From NCBI RefSeq assembly GCF_001641085.1, contig NZ_LXIE01000049.1:79941-143940 (forward strand): DNA of 64,000 bases. Direction: 5' to 3'. The stretch is from Aequorivita soesokkakensis (GTDB taxonomy: Bacteria; Bacteroidota; Bacteroidia; Flavobacteriales; Flavobacteriaceae). The notes below the pieces were generated by a model. It saw only the letters and a list, made by a program, of their open reading frames with translations. It did not search any database and was not told where the DNA came from. Positions 34,628 through 44,132 of the stretch are shown piece after piece. The translations under genes and the position numbers were made by a program. Every line of letters starts with the position of its first letter. Within the stretch, counting starts at the first letter, position 1.

Positions 34628-37600
34628 CTATTTTTTAGGTTTTGATTTTGGTTTTGGTTTCGGACTTTGCTTTGCTGCTTTTGGTTTCGCTTTTACAGTG
34701 CTTTCCGACTTCATTTTTTTTCTAACACCACTCAAGGCAGTCCTCAATTCACTTATCCGCGTTTCCAAATCTTTTTTCGGTTTATAAACGGTGCTATTTA
34801 AACCGACAACTTCATTGAGAGATTGGGTTAAAAATTCAAGGTGTTCCAGCTCTGCAGCTTTCTTTGCTTCGGAACCTGCTTTTTGCCATATCTTTTCAAA
34901 ACCTTTAATTACCTCGTTCCATTTTGATTCAATTTTATCATCTTCAATAATCAAGACGAGGCATAAATCAATATTCAAAGAGGCAATCAAATCCCAATAG
35001 TCAAGGTCTTCAACTTCAGCCTTTTCTTCTATTTTCCTTTCTAGCTCATTAAGTATTTGTCGTGCTTCGGAAGTAAATCTCAATTTATATTTTTTCTTAT
35101 CTACCGTAAATTCACTTCCCGGGCTCAATGCGCCACTAAATACTAATATACAGGCGAGTTCGATGGCATTTGCGAGGGAATAGGTTTTATTTGAATTTAA
35201 ATCATTTTTAAAAGCCCTTTCGTAATGGGAGATTGCAGTTTTATAGGCATTGGTTCGTTTTTTTGCATCTGGAGCCAACATTGCCAAACGTTTGTAAGCA
35301 CTTCCCAAAAGATTGTGGCGTTCGGCCGTTTCGCCTGCAAAAAGCAATACCGTAAGATCAGTAATTACACGTTCCGTTTTTTTATACGCTTCTTTTTTGG
35401 AAGCTGCGGTAGGGTTTTCATTTTCAAAAATTTCCCTGATATACTGTTTCGCTCGTGTATTGCAATATTTTTCCATACAGGAAAAGGAGAATTCCGCATT
35501 CTCCATTTTTAGGAGCTCTTCATAATTATCAGAAGCTTCAATGTACATTGCCAATTCCTGATATATTTTGGCTACCCTTTCTATAATTTGTGGCGTTCTA
35601 AAAACATCTCGATCCACCGCCTTCATAATGGTATTCAATTCCGCCAGATTATCTTTGTCTGCACCTGTAGCCATCTGCAATTGGTTGAGAAGGTTATCCA
35701 GATGAATCTCAGCTTCCTGCGGAACTATATAACTTGGCGACCAAGAACCTTTTCCAGCAGAGATACCTTTCAGTTTAAAGAAAGGGTCCCCATAACATTG
35801 ATAGGCACCCCAAGTATTATTACCTGGATGCTTTTCATAAATATAATTTCGGGCATTTTTAACGGCATCCCCAAAATTATCCCCAGAGAACATACTGCTG
35901 TAAAACACCTGTGAAAAATCCAATGCCGCCGCATCATTAACGGCCCAACCAGCCGCAATTACGGCTTTCACGCCTATGCTTATCAATTCAGTACCAATAT
36001 TTGCAGCCAGTTTATAGCGATCTTGATAAAACCTTTCATCTTCCGCATTGCTATAACCGAGGTGACAGCAGTTTACGAAAACGAGTTCTGGTACCACGGG
36101 CATTTGTTGTATTTCGAAAACTGTAAGGAATATATCCTTCCCGATAACCATTCCAGATTTTTTTGGGGATTTTGGATTGAAAACCCCGTGGCCTGCCAAA
36201 TGTATTATTGTATAATCGTTACAGAAAAAATTCTTGACTATGCTTTCGGCATCTGTGCCTATAAGGCTTGTGGTGGGGTAACCCACATTTTCCAAGGTAT
36301 CCTTAACCATCATTCCTTCTTCTTTTGCACCGGGCAATTGGGAAATAAAACCATTCAGAATAGGATCGGCAATAATTAAGGCGCCTTTTTCGGCAACACG
36401 TTTTATGTTAATTCGATAATCCTTTGTGGATAACTGCCGAATCATTCCGGCGTTTATACACAGAGGTTTGGCATTGGTTGTATTGTCCTGTAGCAATTCC
36501 CAAGGATAGGAAGCCGTTTTGGTATCCAAGATCCAGGAAATATTTCCTTTACGTTTAAGCTTTTCCTTTAAATTATTTGGAATCAATAATTCGAAAAGGG
36601 TTTTTGCGGTACAGGCTGACCATTGGTTGCTACTCGAAGCTTCTGAAATAAAGAGGTCTATCAACGGAGTGCTGCTGTATAGTTCATTTTCTTCTTCACG
36701 GGAATCGCCTGTTGAAGAACCAAAAACCATACTGGATGGCTCTCCGGTTTGTTCGTTGGCTTCTTTGTATTTGATTGTAATTCTGTTCCACCAATCCTCT
36801 GCAGTGTCCAATGGCGTTCTTTTTTGAATACCCAATAAGTTTTTGATTCGTTTATTACCAATAATAATATTGTAGGTTGAATTTTCCTTATTGGCTATTT
36901 TATTGAGCACGTACATACAATTTAACGCACGATCTGCATAAAGCTCGATAATTTCAATATTTTGAACTGTTCTGTAACCATCATCTCCCAAAGTTTTCAC
37001 TTTTTCATTGGCGCGGTTTACCCCATCAATAATTGCTTTCAGAGAACCTTCAACCGAAAGTCCGCCATAGCCTGTTGCAACTATTAAAGAAGAAACCCCT
37101 ATTCCTCTTTTGGGAATGTTTTTACCTCGAATGCTCAATAAATAATTCAAAACCCCTTGTTCCACAGATTTTGAAAGCTGAAAAGAAGTAAGTTGGTCCG
37201 GTTCTCCAAGTCCCACGATAATTGCACCTTCAAAGTCGCTGTTTTTTGTTTTACCGAATAAAGCATTGGTGCCAATTTCACCCGGATAAAGCCCCAATCG
37301 ATGTTTTGAGGTGAGGCTTCCGTTTAGGTAATTATCAATGGCTCTTTCTGCATAGAGCACCCCGTCATTCAAGAAATGCCCGGCAATGATTGGATAGGAA
37401 GCATAGCGAAGATCGCCATTGCTAACGCTGATGGTAACCGGTATTTGGCTACCAACAGGTTCCATTTCATCCGCAAGTCCCAAGATGGTTTTTTCCAAAC
37501 CATTTTCGGACAGATCAAAATCTATATCCGGTTCAGCCCTAAAGATTGTTTCCTCCCCGCGCAACAAAGGTTTGGTGTTGAGGAGCAATTTGGTTTGCCC

Positions 37601-40111
37601 GGTGGAAAGGATTTCTTCTATCGCATTAAAAAGATCGGGCTCATTGGCCAGGGCACCGTGGGTAACCCGTGAATAATAAACCGCATTGGTCTCAATAAGT
37701 TGTTTCGGAATACCGGATGCCCAAGTTACACTTTGGTCGCCTTCGCTGGTGTAGAGGAAATACAGTTGTTTTTTCGGCGGAATTTCGTCGAGATAATAAC
37801 CACAGGGAGTCATTTTATCCTTTCCGGCAATATACACCATACTCGAATAATCTATATCATCCCTTTTCTTCAAGATATTATCGCGGTAATTTTTGAAGTA
37901 ATCCAGATCAGATTGTAACGGCAATGGCCAATCCAATTTACCAAAATACTTCCGCATATTTTCCCAAGTTTCCATTTTAGCGAAATCGTTTTTGGGATCG
38001 GTTGTTAAAGGAAGTAAAGCCAAAATCCCAGGGAATTTGGAGAACATTTTAAGCAATCCTTCTTTGGTATGGAAAAGATCCAATTTGCTCAACTTTTGGA
38101 TTATGGCATCCTCTCCAAACAGAACTGAAGGAATCCGGAATGAACCACCAAGCGGCGATCCAAGAAATAACATTCTAAAACCTTTTGAAGCTTTCAAATC
38201 TTGCCAAGTATCGTCGTGATTAAGGATAAAATCGCGTGCCAAAAGCCCGCCCATGGAATGCCCGATAATTTTTATTGGTTGCCCAACTTTAAGCAAACTT
38301 TTAATTTTTATATTGAATTCACTTGCACATTCAGGCAATGGTTTTCGCCAATCGAAAGGATATACCACCACATCATATTTTGCGGATAACCATTTGTAAA
38401 GTTTGTAATATGAAGTTTTTACCACGGAATCCGCAACAATTTTATTTACATTGGAATACCCAAGATTGACTAATCCTCCAGTAAGAATACGACCATAATG
38501 AAGCCAAATTTCCTTGTCTTTCTGTGAAAGATTGGAGCCCATTATTCCAGGAAGCATAACTACTATCGGTTTTGTTCCCGAAGGTGGCGATGTTGAAGGA
38601 TACAGTTCGCCAGATTCCACAAGTGCTCTGTCACTTCCGGGAATTTCATCCTGTGCAATACATTTAAATCCAGGGATAAGTTCCCCTTCAGCGGTTTTAA
38701 GAACCAAGTCTATCGCTTCGCGGGTTTTATCATTTTCAAAGTACTTGACGTGGTTAACGTCGGCGCCTTGATCAAAGAAATATTGAATGTTGTCTTTACG
38801 TTTTGCACCCAAATACATGGAATCTGTATTTACAACCAAATCATTACGTTGCCAGTAGAACAATTTCCCGAGGATTACAAAAAGCCCTTGCCCCGAAAAA
38901 CTTACTCTTCCATTTCCCGAAATAATAGCCAAGGGCTTTCCATTAATAGCGGTTTCAAGGGATGGATCATTTAATATTTTTATAAATGGCGATTCTGGTC
39001 TTTGTGCCTCCAAGCCAGGAAGTACATTAACATCATCCTTGCTTTCAACGGCTGCGGAAAGCAGTTCTTTTAAAACATCCCCAAACGGACCGCCAACCAA
39101 GGTTATCAAATTAAAAAATACATTCAGGATATGGTCCAATCTTTTTGAAGCCAGCTTGGTTCCCGCAGCGGGACAACCTACCCTAATAAATTTTGCAACT
39201 GTTATCTTTTTATCCTTAAAAATTTTATTGAGCGCCTCTATATTTTCAATATCCTCTTCCCTATCTCCTTCTTTTTCGAGTAATGCAATGTGCTGGTTGT
39301 TAAAACCTATGGAAGCTTCATCATTGTTATTGCTGTATTTATTCAAAATGTCGCCTACAATTCCACCTCTGGAATGCGTAAGCATGTGCACCACGGAATT
39401 ATCGGGAAGCATTTGTGCCAATTTTACAACATTTAGCAACGGGCTTTCCGAAAGGGTTCTGTGTTGAAAAGCGAGCACATTTTTACCGTAAATCTGGTGC
39501 AGAGTATTCCAAACCGGAGTAGCCTTTAAATCCTGAAATGCACCAAATGTATCTGAGTTTGTTCCGTGGATAAAAAGAAAAAACGGACTGTTGGAAGCTT
39601 TTCCATCAAAAACCCCAAATTTAAAATCCCTATCAACCGTAAACAGCGCTGCGCCTGCAACCAAAAAGTTTTTGGGCAAAACGGCAGGGTCAATTTCGTT
39701 TTGCAGATGTTTGTCCTCCAGTTTTTTTGAAAGAGCCGCAACCCCACTCCCAACGGCCTTTTTCGCGAATACTTTTAAAAGTTTCAACGCAATTTTGCCA
39801 ACAATTCCTCTTTCTGTTGAAGGAGCGTCCACCGAATCGGGAATTACAAAAACATCGGGATGCATATCACGGCTGCCGGGAGGTTTTAGGGCCGGATCCA
39901 GTTCCGGAAAAACCTCGTGCATGGTTGAGGCATCACACATCCACGACGTGCCATCATCAAGAACCAATTCCAACAGCTTATCATTTGCCTCGAGTTGTAT
40001 TTCGTGTTGATTGGAAACGTCTCTATTGCTGGCCTGCAAATTATAAACAACTGCTCCCTCCTCATTGGTTTCCTTTTTGCCATAAACCACTAGTTTTTTA
40101 ATCGGTTCCAT
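34628..40111 (-). CDS. Giant protein: two alpha/beta-hydrolase (lipase) domains, macro-like domain, CHAT protease, helical tail
   Basis: 1,827 residues, no signal peptide or TM helix, so cytoplasmic. Residues 1-165 unknown. Hydrolase 1 (about 165-420) has FFLFIHGTNSD and a Ser247 elbow (LTHSRGG). Hydrolase 2 (about 512-845) looks like an LCAT-type lipase: VMLPGIMGSNLS, IIGHSMGG with Ser619, Asp792 (GDQSVTW) and His818 (VTHGAL). About 890-1045 (GHFLNDGVLYAERAID, RLGLYPGEIGTNALF, AIIVGLGE) recalls the macro-like N-domain of leucyl aminopeptidase. CHAT peptidase (about 1160-1450): His1308 (HLAGHGVFNP) and Cys1349 (FVNCCHLG), with a C-terminal WGAYQCYGDPFFKL. Residues 1480-1780 are helical, TPR-like; the end is Lys/Pro-rich. 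Monocistronic. A lipase plus caspase-like pairing suggests a membrane-attacking, protease-regulated immune or cell-death effector; function is inference. Confidence 0.9.
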   Translation of the reverse strand: MEPIKKLVVYGKKETNEEGAVVYNLQASNRDVSNQHEIQLEANDKLLELVLDDGTSWMCDASTMHEVFPELDPALKPPGSRDMHPDVFVIPDSVDAPSTERGIVGKIALKLLKVFAKKAVGSGVAALSKKLEDKHLQNEIDPAVLPKNFLVAGAALFTVDRDFKFGVFDGKASNSPFFLFIHGTNSDTFGAFQDLKATPVWNTLHQIYGKNVLAFQHRTLSESPLLNVVKLAQMLPDNSVVHMLTHSRGGIVGDILNKYSNNNDEASIGFNNQHIALLEKEGDREEDIENIEALNKIFKDKKITVAKFIRVGCPAAGTKLASKRLDHILNVFFNLITLVGGPFGDVLKELLSAAVESKDDVNVLPGLEAQRPESPFIKILNDPSLETAINGKPLAIISGNGRVSFSGQGLFVILGKLFYWQRNDLVVNTDSMYLGAKRKDNIQYFFDQGADVNHVKYFENDKTREAIDLVLKTAEGELIPGFKCIAQDEIPGSDRALVESGELYPSTSPPSGTKPIVVMLPGIMGSNLSQKDKEIWLHYGRILTGGLVNLGYSNVNKIVADSVVKTSYYKLYKWLSAKYDVVVYPFDWRKPLPECASEFNIKIKSLLKVGQPIKIIGHSMGGLLARDFILNHDDTWQDLKASKGFRMLFLGSPLGGSFRIPSVLFGEDAIIQKLSKLDLFHTKEGLLKMFSKFPGILALLPLTTDPKNDFAKMETWENMRKYFGKLDWPLPLQSDLDYFKNYRDNILKKRDDIDYSSMVYIAGKDKMTPCGYYLDEIPPKKQLYFLYTSEGDQSVTWASGIPKQLIETNAVYYSRVTHGALANEPDLFNAIEEILSTGQTKLLLNTKPLLRGEETIFRAEPDIDFDLSENGLEKTILGLADEMEPVGSQIPVTISVSNGDLRYASYPIIAGHFLNDGVLYAERAIDNYLNGSLTSKHRLGLYPGEIGTNALFGKTKNSDFEGAIIVGLGEPDQLTSFQLSKSVEQGVLNYLLSIRGKNIPKRGIGVSSLIVATGYGGLSVEGSLKAIIDGVNRANEKVKTLGDDGYRTVQNIEIIELYADRALNCMYVLNKIANKENSTYNIIIGNKRIKNLLGIQKRTPLDTAEDWWNRITIKYKEANEQTGEPSSMVFGSSTGDSREEENELYSSTPLIDLFISEASSSNQWSACTAKTLFELLIPNNLKEKLKRKGNISWILDTKTASYPWELLQDNTTNAKPLCINAGMIRQLSTKDYRINIKRVAEKGALIIADPILNGFISQLPGAKEEGMMVKDTLENVGYPTTSLIGTDAESIVKNFFCNDYTIIHLAGHGVFNPKSPKKSGMVIGKDIFLTVFEIQQMPVVPELVFVNCCHLGYSNAEDERFYQDRYKLAANIGTELISIGVKAVIAAGWAVNDAAALDFSQVFYSSMFSGDNFGDAVKNARNYIYEKHPGNNTWGAYQCYGDPFFKLKGISAGKGSWSPSYIVPQEAEIHLDNLLNQLQMATGADKDNLAELNTIMKAVDRDVFRTPQIIERVAKIYQELAMYIEASDNYEELLKMENAEFSFSCMEKYCNTRAKQYIREIFENENPTAASKKEAYKKTERVITDLTVLLFAGETAERHNLLGSAYKRLAMLAPDAKKRTNAYKTAISHYERAFKNDLNSNKTYSLANAIELACILVFSGALSPGSEFTVDKKKYKLRFTSEARQILNELERKIEEKAEVEDLDYWDLIASLNIDLCLVLIIEDDKIESKWNEVIKGFEKIWQKAGSEAKKAAELEHLEFLTQSLNEVVGLNSTVYKPKKDLETRISELRTALSGVRKKMKSESTVKAKPKAAKQSPKPKPKSKPKK

Positions 40112-40529
40112 AATGTTGATTATTAGTTTATTATTAAAAAATGAATGTCACTTCTATTTATAAAAAAGCGGATATTGGCGTATAATACTCAAATCCAGTA
40201 ATTTAAATCAACATTAAAAGTAAGGTTAAATTATCAAACTTAACTTTAAATTATTGACTATTAGTTAATTAAATAAAAAAGGGAGTTGTTTTGAGGAGTT
40301 TAAAAAGTTACGATATTTTTTCAAATCTGAAAAAAGTTTTATTTATCGAATCTTTATTCAATATTTTAAGTATCTTTTTGAAAAATAAACGATTTTGAAA
40401 TGCCAATTAACAAATTGCAAACCAAAAGAAGATGAACAATCTGGGCATTACTCACAATAAGAAAATTAAAACTTAGGAATTCGTGAACCTTCGGTTTCCA
40501 TATTCCGTTTTATCAAATATTTTATACAG
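40112..40529. other. AT-rich divergent promoter region
   Basis: 418 bp between the giant CHAT gene and the sugar dehydrogenase gene. Very AT-rich, with A/T runs (for example 40267-40280) and no coding frame. A small AACC-TTC-GGTT hairpin lies near 40487-40497, after GGAATTCGTG that also occurs near 41686. No convincing promoter pair was found for either gene. Confidence 0.5.
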
Positions 40530-41645
40530 ATGAAATTAAAATTTTCACTTCTTATTTTCTTGATGCTTTTCGTTTTCTGTGGTCAGAAAAACGAGAAAGA
40601 CGTTGCTTTGCAAACCGAAACTCCATCATATAAAATTGAAAAAGTAGTCCAAAACCTCTCCAATCCTTGGGGAATGGCGTGGCTGCCCGATGGCAGTATG
40701 TTGATTACTGAAAAGGATGGGCGATTAATTCATTTCAAAAACGGTGAAAAGACCGAAATAGCAAACGTGCCGAAAGTTTACAATAGCGGACAGGGTGGTT
40801 TGCTGGATATTGAATTGCATCCAAACTATAAAGAAAATGGATGGATTTATATGACTTATGCTTCCGAAGAAGGTTCTGGGAATGGTGGGCACACTGCTTT
40901 GATGCGTTGCAAACTGGAAGGCAATTCGCTTACAAATATTGAAACCCTTTACAAGGCAGCGCCCAACACTACGGCCGGACAACATTTCGGGTCGCGGATT
41001 GAGTTTGATAATGATGGTTTTGTGTATTTCTCCATTGGCGAACGTGGCGAGCGCGATGTAAATCCGCAGGATATAACTCGTGATGGCGGAAAAATATACA
41101 GATTGAATGATGACGGAAGCATCCCCACGGACAATCCTTTTTACAATGAACCCAACACCAAAAAAGCGATTTACACCTACGGAAACCGCAATCCACAGGG
41201 AATGGCAAAGCATCCCGAAACCGGAAAAATCTGGATGCACGAGCACGGCCCAAAAGGTGGCGATGAAATAAATATTGTAAAAAAAGGTGCAAATTACGGC
41301 TGGTCCGCTGTAACCTACGGCGTCAATTACAGTGGAACAAAAATTACCGATGAAACCTCAAAACCCGGAATTGAACCGCCCATTTATTATTGGGTTCCCT
41401 CAATCGCTCCCTGCGGGATGGCTTTTGTTACGGGCGAGAAATATCCACAGTGGAAAGGGAAACTTTTGGTAGGCTCTTTAAAATTTGCCTATGTAGAATT
41501 GCTTACATTGGATGGTGAAAAAGTAATAAATCGTGAAAAAATAGCACAGGATATCGGGCGGGTTCGAAACGTGAAAATGGGCCCGGACGGATTGATTTAT
41601 ATTGCCGTTGAGGGACAGGGAATTTTTAGATTGCTTCCTGAATAG
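40530..41645 (+). CDS. PQQ-dependent aldose sugar dehydrogenase-like beta-propeller, lipoprotein
   Basis: 371 residues with a probable lipoprotein signal (LFVFC). A soluble glucose/aldose dehydrogenase (YliI-type) propeller follows: LSNPWGMAWLPDGSMLITEKDGRL, GGLLDIELHPNY, HFGSRIEFDNDGFVYFSIGERG, YGNRNPQGMAKHP, HEHGPKGGDEINIV and ANYGWSAVTYG. These hold PQQ and Ca2+ in known members. It would oxidise sugars in the periplasm. No PQQ biosynthesis genes are in the window. It is convergent with lepB, sharing a hairpin. Confidence 0.9.
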   Translation: MKLKFSLLIFLMLFVFCGQKNEKDVALQTETPSYKIEKVVQNLSNPWGMAWLPDGSMLITEKDGRLIHFKNGEKTEIANVPKVYNSGQGGLLDIELHPNYKENGWIYMTYASEEGSGNGGHTALMRCKLEGNSLTNIETLYKAAPNTTAGQHFGSRIEFDNDGFVYFSIGERGERDVNPQDITRDGGKIYRLNDDGSIPTDNPFYNEPNTKKAIYTYGNRNPQGMAKHPETGKIWMHEHGPKGGDEINIVKKGANYGWSAVTYGVNYSGTKITDETSKPGIEPPIYYWVPSIAPCGMAFVTGEKYPQWKGKLLVGSLKFAYVELLTLDGEKVINREKIAQDIGRVRNVKMGPDGLIYIAVEGQGIFRLLPE

Positions 41646-41647
41646 TT

Positions 41648-41701
41648 TTAGTCGCGAATTCACAAATATTTTTAAAGAATCATTCGTGAATTCGCGGCTA
41701 A
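41648..41701. repeat. Long inverted repeat, probable bidirectional terminator
   Basis: TTAGTCGCGAATTCAC (41648) and GTGAATTCGCGGCTAA (41686-41701) pair with one mismatch across a 22-base AT-rich loop. It fills the 63-bp space between two convergent genes and has no T-tract; it may be a mobile-type repeat serving as terminator. Confidence 0.7.
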
Positions 41702-41708
41702 TTAAATT

Positions 41709-43343
41709 TTACTTTTTAGCGCCCTTTTTTCTTTTTCTCCAGAAATCAAAAGCAAACCAACCGATTACTGCAATTACGAAATACATTAAATAAGAAATTG
41801 GTTTTCCGCTTCCGCCAACAGTTGTGAAGAGGCGCTCCCAGCGAATTTTGTTTGCAATGCCTTTAGCATTACTGTCCCAGCTCATCCAAATGAATACAGG
41901 TTTTCCAACTACGTGATTAAATGGAACAAACCCCCAGGTGCGCGCATCTTGCGAATTATCACGGTTATCCCCCATCATCCAATAATAATCCATTTTGAAA
42001 GTATATTCTGTGATAGGCTGGCCGTTTAGCATAACCTGTGTACCAGATTGGGTAATTTTATTTGTAATTCCAAGCTCACTTCCTTCGTAAACTTCAATAA
42101 TCCGTTTGTACAGTGAAATGGTTTCAGGGGTTATTGCAACCTTTGCGCCAGCCTCTGGAATATAAATCGGTCCAAAATTACTGTTGTTCCAATTTACAAG
42201 CCCATTGTTTGGAAACATAACCTTGTTGTTTTCTACAATTCGGTTATTTTCATCCAAGTATCTTTGAATTTCCATCTCTCCTTTTGGAGAAATATCCCTT
42301 CGTATGGATTCAATATTAGGGTTGTTTTTCAATCTTGCGGCGGCCTCTTCAGTAACAGCGGCGATTTTAAATTCGCCAGTTTCTTGGTCATATTCTGAAG
42401 TGGCATCAGTTATACCATATTGTAAGTATAATTGCTCATCGCTAAGCCTCATATTTGGGTTTTTGTACTTTACCCAATACGAATGTTGAACTCTAGCTCG
42501 ATCCGGCAAATCATTTTGCAAACCATCAATAAAAACATATCCATCACGAACTTCCAAGGAATCTCCCGGTAAGCCAACACAACGTTTTACGTAATTGGAT
42601 TCCTTATCAATTGGCTTTTGCAAACTACCGCGCATATGGCCGGGACGGATGTCAATTAAAGTATCTACAGGCCAGTTGAAAACAACAATGTCATTTCGTT
42701 TAATTTCCTGAAAACCGGGAAATCTAAAATATGGTATTTGTGGTTTTGAAAGGTATGATTTTGTTCCAACCACGGGAATGGTATCGTGAACCATCGGAAA
42801 AGCGATGGGCGTCATCGGTGTTCTTGCGCCGTAATGGAATTTACTTACAAAAAGAAAATCGCCCACCAAAAGTGTTTTTTCCAAAGAAGAACTCGGAATC
42901 GTAAATGGCTGCATAATATATGTATGCACTATAGTAGCTGCAACTACTGCGAAAAGAATGGAACTCACCCACTCGCCCGTTGAAGTTCGAGGTTTTAGGC
43001 TTCTGTCTTGTATATACGAAACTTTTTGGGTGTAGTTTATGTAATAAATATAAAGCCCCAAAGTCACGATTCCTAAAATGGTATCTGTTGTGGAGTTGCG
43101 ACCAAAACTGCGCAAGGTTTCCACCCAAACAACTGGGAACATTATTAAATTCACAATTGGCACGAACAGCAAAATTGTCCACCACCATGGGCGGTTTATT
43201 ATTTTCATCAAAACAACGGAATTATAAACCGGAACCGCTGCTTCCCATGCTTTTCTACCCGCTATTTGGTACAACTTCCAAGTTCCGGCAAAATGGATTA
43301 CCTGAACCACTAAAAAAAATATAAACCAACCTGTCCAACTCAT
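41709..43343 (-). CDS. lepB: Signal peptidase I
   Basis: 544 residues, long as in other Bacteroidetes. Three N-terminal TM segments (about 5-25, 55-75, 86-105) form a DUF5684-like front, a further TM at about 125-143, then catalytic Ser in FTIPSSSLEKTLLVGD, catalytic Lys in YVKRCVGLPGD, and GDNRDNSQDARTWGFVP. The usual Met and Pro after the Ser are Leu and Glu. A final TM (YLMYFVIAVIGWFAFDF) closes the protein. It removes signal peptides, including those of the T9SS substrates here. Downstream of dapB, 77 bp. Confidence 0.94.
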   Translation of the reverse strand: MSWTGWFIFFLVVQVIHFAGTWKLYQIAGRKAWEAAVPVYNSVVLMKIINRPWWWTILLFVPIVNLIMFPVVWVETLRSFGRNSTTDTILGIVTLGLYIYYINYTQKVSYIQDRSLKPRTSTGEWVSSILFAVVAATIVHTYIMQPFTIPSSSLEKTLLVGDFLFVSKFHYGARTPMTPIAFPMVHDTIPVVGTKSYLSKPQIPYFRFPGFQEIKRNDIVVFNWPVDTLIDIRPGHMRGSLQKPIDKESNYVKRCVGLPGDSLEVRDGYVFIDGLQNDLPDRARVQHSYWVKYKNPNMRLSDEQLYLQYGITDATSEYDQETGEFKIAAVTEEAAARLKNNPNIESIRRDISPKGEMEIQRYLDENNRIVENNKVMFPNNGLVNWNNSNFGPIYIPEAGAKVAITPETISLYKRIIEVYEGSELGITNKITQSGTQVMLNGQPITEYTFKMDYYWMMGDNRDNSQDARTWGFVPFNHVVGKPVFIWMSWDSNAKGIANKIRWERLFTTVGGSGKPISYLMYFVIAVIGWFAFDFWRKRKKGAKK

Positions 43344-43410
43344 AATTTGTGAATTTGTGAATTTGTGAATTCGGCCCTTCGACTGCGCTCAGGGTGACAT
43401 TCCTGTGAAT
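43344..43410. repeat. Repeat tract between lepB and dapB
   Basis: Three copies of TTTGTGAA in tandem are followed by CCTTCGACTGCGCTCAGG (43376-43393) and TGACATTCCTGTGAATTCGGG. The middle word matches 14904-14921 in reverse complement with two mismatches in 18. Confidence 0.7.
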
Positions 43411-43420
43411 TCGGGATTTG

Positions 43421-44125
43421 TTAATCTTCAATTCCCAAAACATCTTTCATTGTAAAAATACCTTTTTTATCCTTTAAATATTCCGCTGCCAAAATGGCGC
43501 CCAAAGCAAAGCCTTCGCGACTGTGCGCTTCGTGTTTTAGGGAAATAGTATCTATTGAAGAGTCGAAAGAAACTATATGCGTCCCCTTTACATCTTCTTC
43601 TCTTTTTGCTGTGATATTCAAACTGTTTTCTTCGGAAGTGTTTAGTTTCCAATCCTTTTTATCGCTGTGTTTCAAAATTCCTTCGGCAATGGTAATCGCT
43701 GTTCCGCTGGGTGCATCTTTCTTTTGAAGGTGATGGATTTCCTCTACCGAAACATTGTAATCCTTCCACGGCGCCATCAACTTTGCGGCATATTCGTTTA
43801 TGCTGAAAAAGAGGTTTACGCCAACACTGAAGTTGGACGCTGTAATAAAACTTCCGTTACGTTTTTCACATAACTTTACCATTTCACCATATTTTTCCAA
43901 CCAACCGGTAGTCCCGGAAACAACGGGAATTCCAGCATCCAATGCTTTTGAAATATTTGAAACGGCTGCTTCCGGCGAAGAAAATTCTATAGCAACCTCA
44001 GCGTCGTTAAAATTTCCTTCGGAAGATTCACTCGTACTTTTAAAAACAATAGCATGTCCTTTTTCCAAAGCCAATTTTTCAATTGTCTTGCCCATTTTTC
44101 CATATCCCAACAAAGCTATTTTCAT
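43421..44125 (-). CDS. dapB: 4-hydroxy-tetrahydrodipicolinate reductase
   Basis: 234 residues. NAD(P) loop MKIALLGYGKMGKTIEKLA, AIEFSSPEAAVSN, SGTTGW, FSVGVNLFF and the catalytic EIHHLQKKDAPSGTA are present, and the C-terminus ends KGIFTMKDVLG as in the family. It makes tetrahydrodipicolinate for lysine and meso-diaminopimelate. It follows the DUF5683 gene by 7 bp in the parAB operon. Confidence 0.96.
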   Translation of the reverse strand: MKIALLGYGKMGKTIEKLALEKGHAIVFKSTSESSEGNFNDAEVAIEFSSPEAAVSNISKALDAGIPVVSGTTGWLEKYGEMVKLCEKRNGSFITASNFSVGVNLFFSINEYAAKLMAPWKDYNVSVEEIHHLQKKDAPSGTAITIAEGILKHSDKKDWKLNTSEENSLNITAKREEDVKGTHIVSFDSSIDTISLKHEAHSREGFALGAILAAEYLKDKKGIFTMKDVLGIED

Positions 44126-44132
44126 AGGAAAA

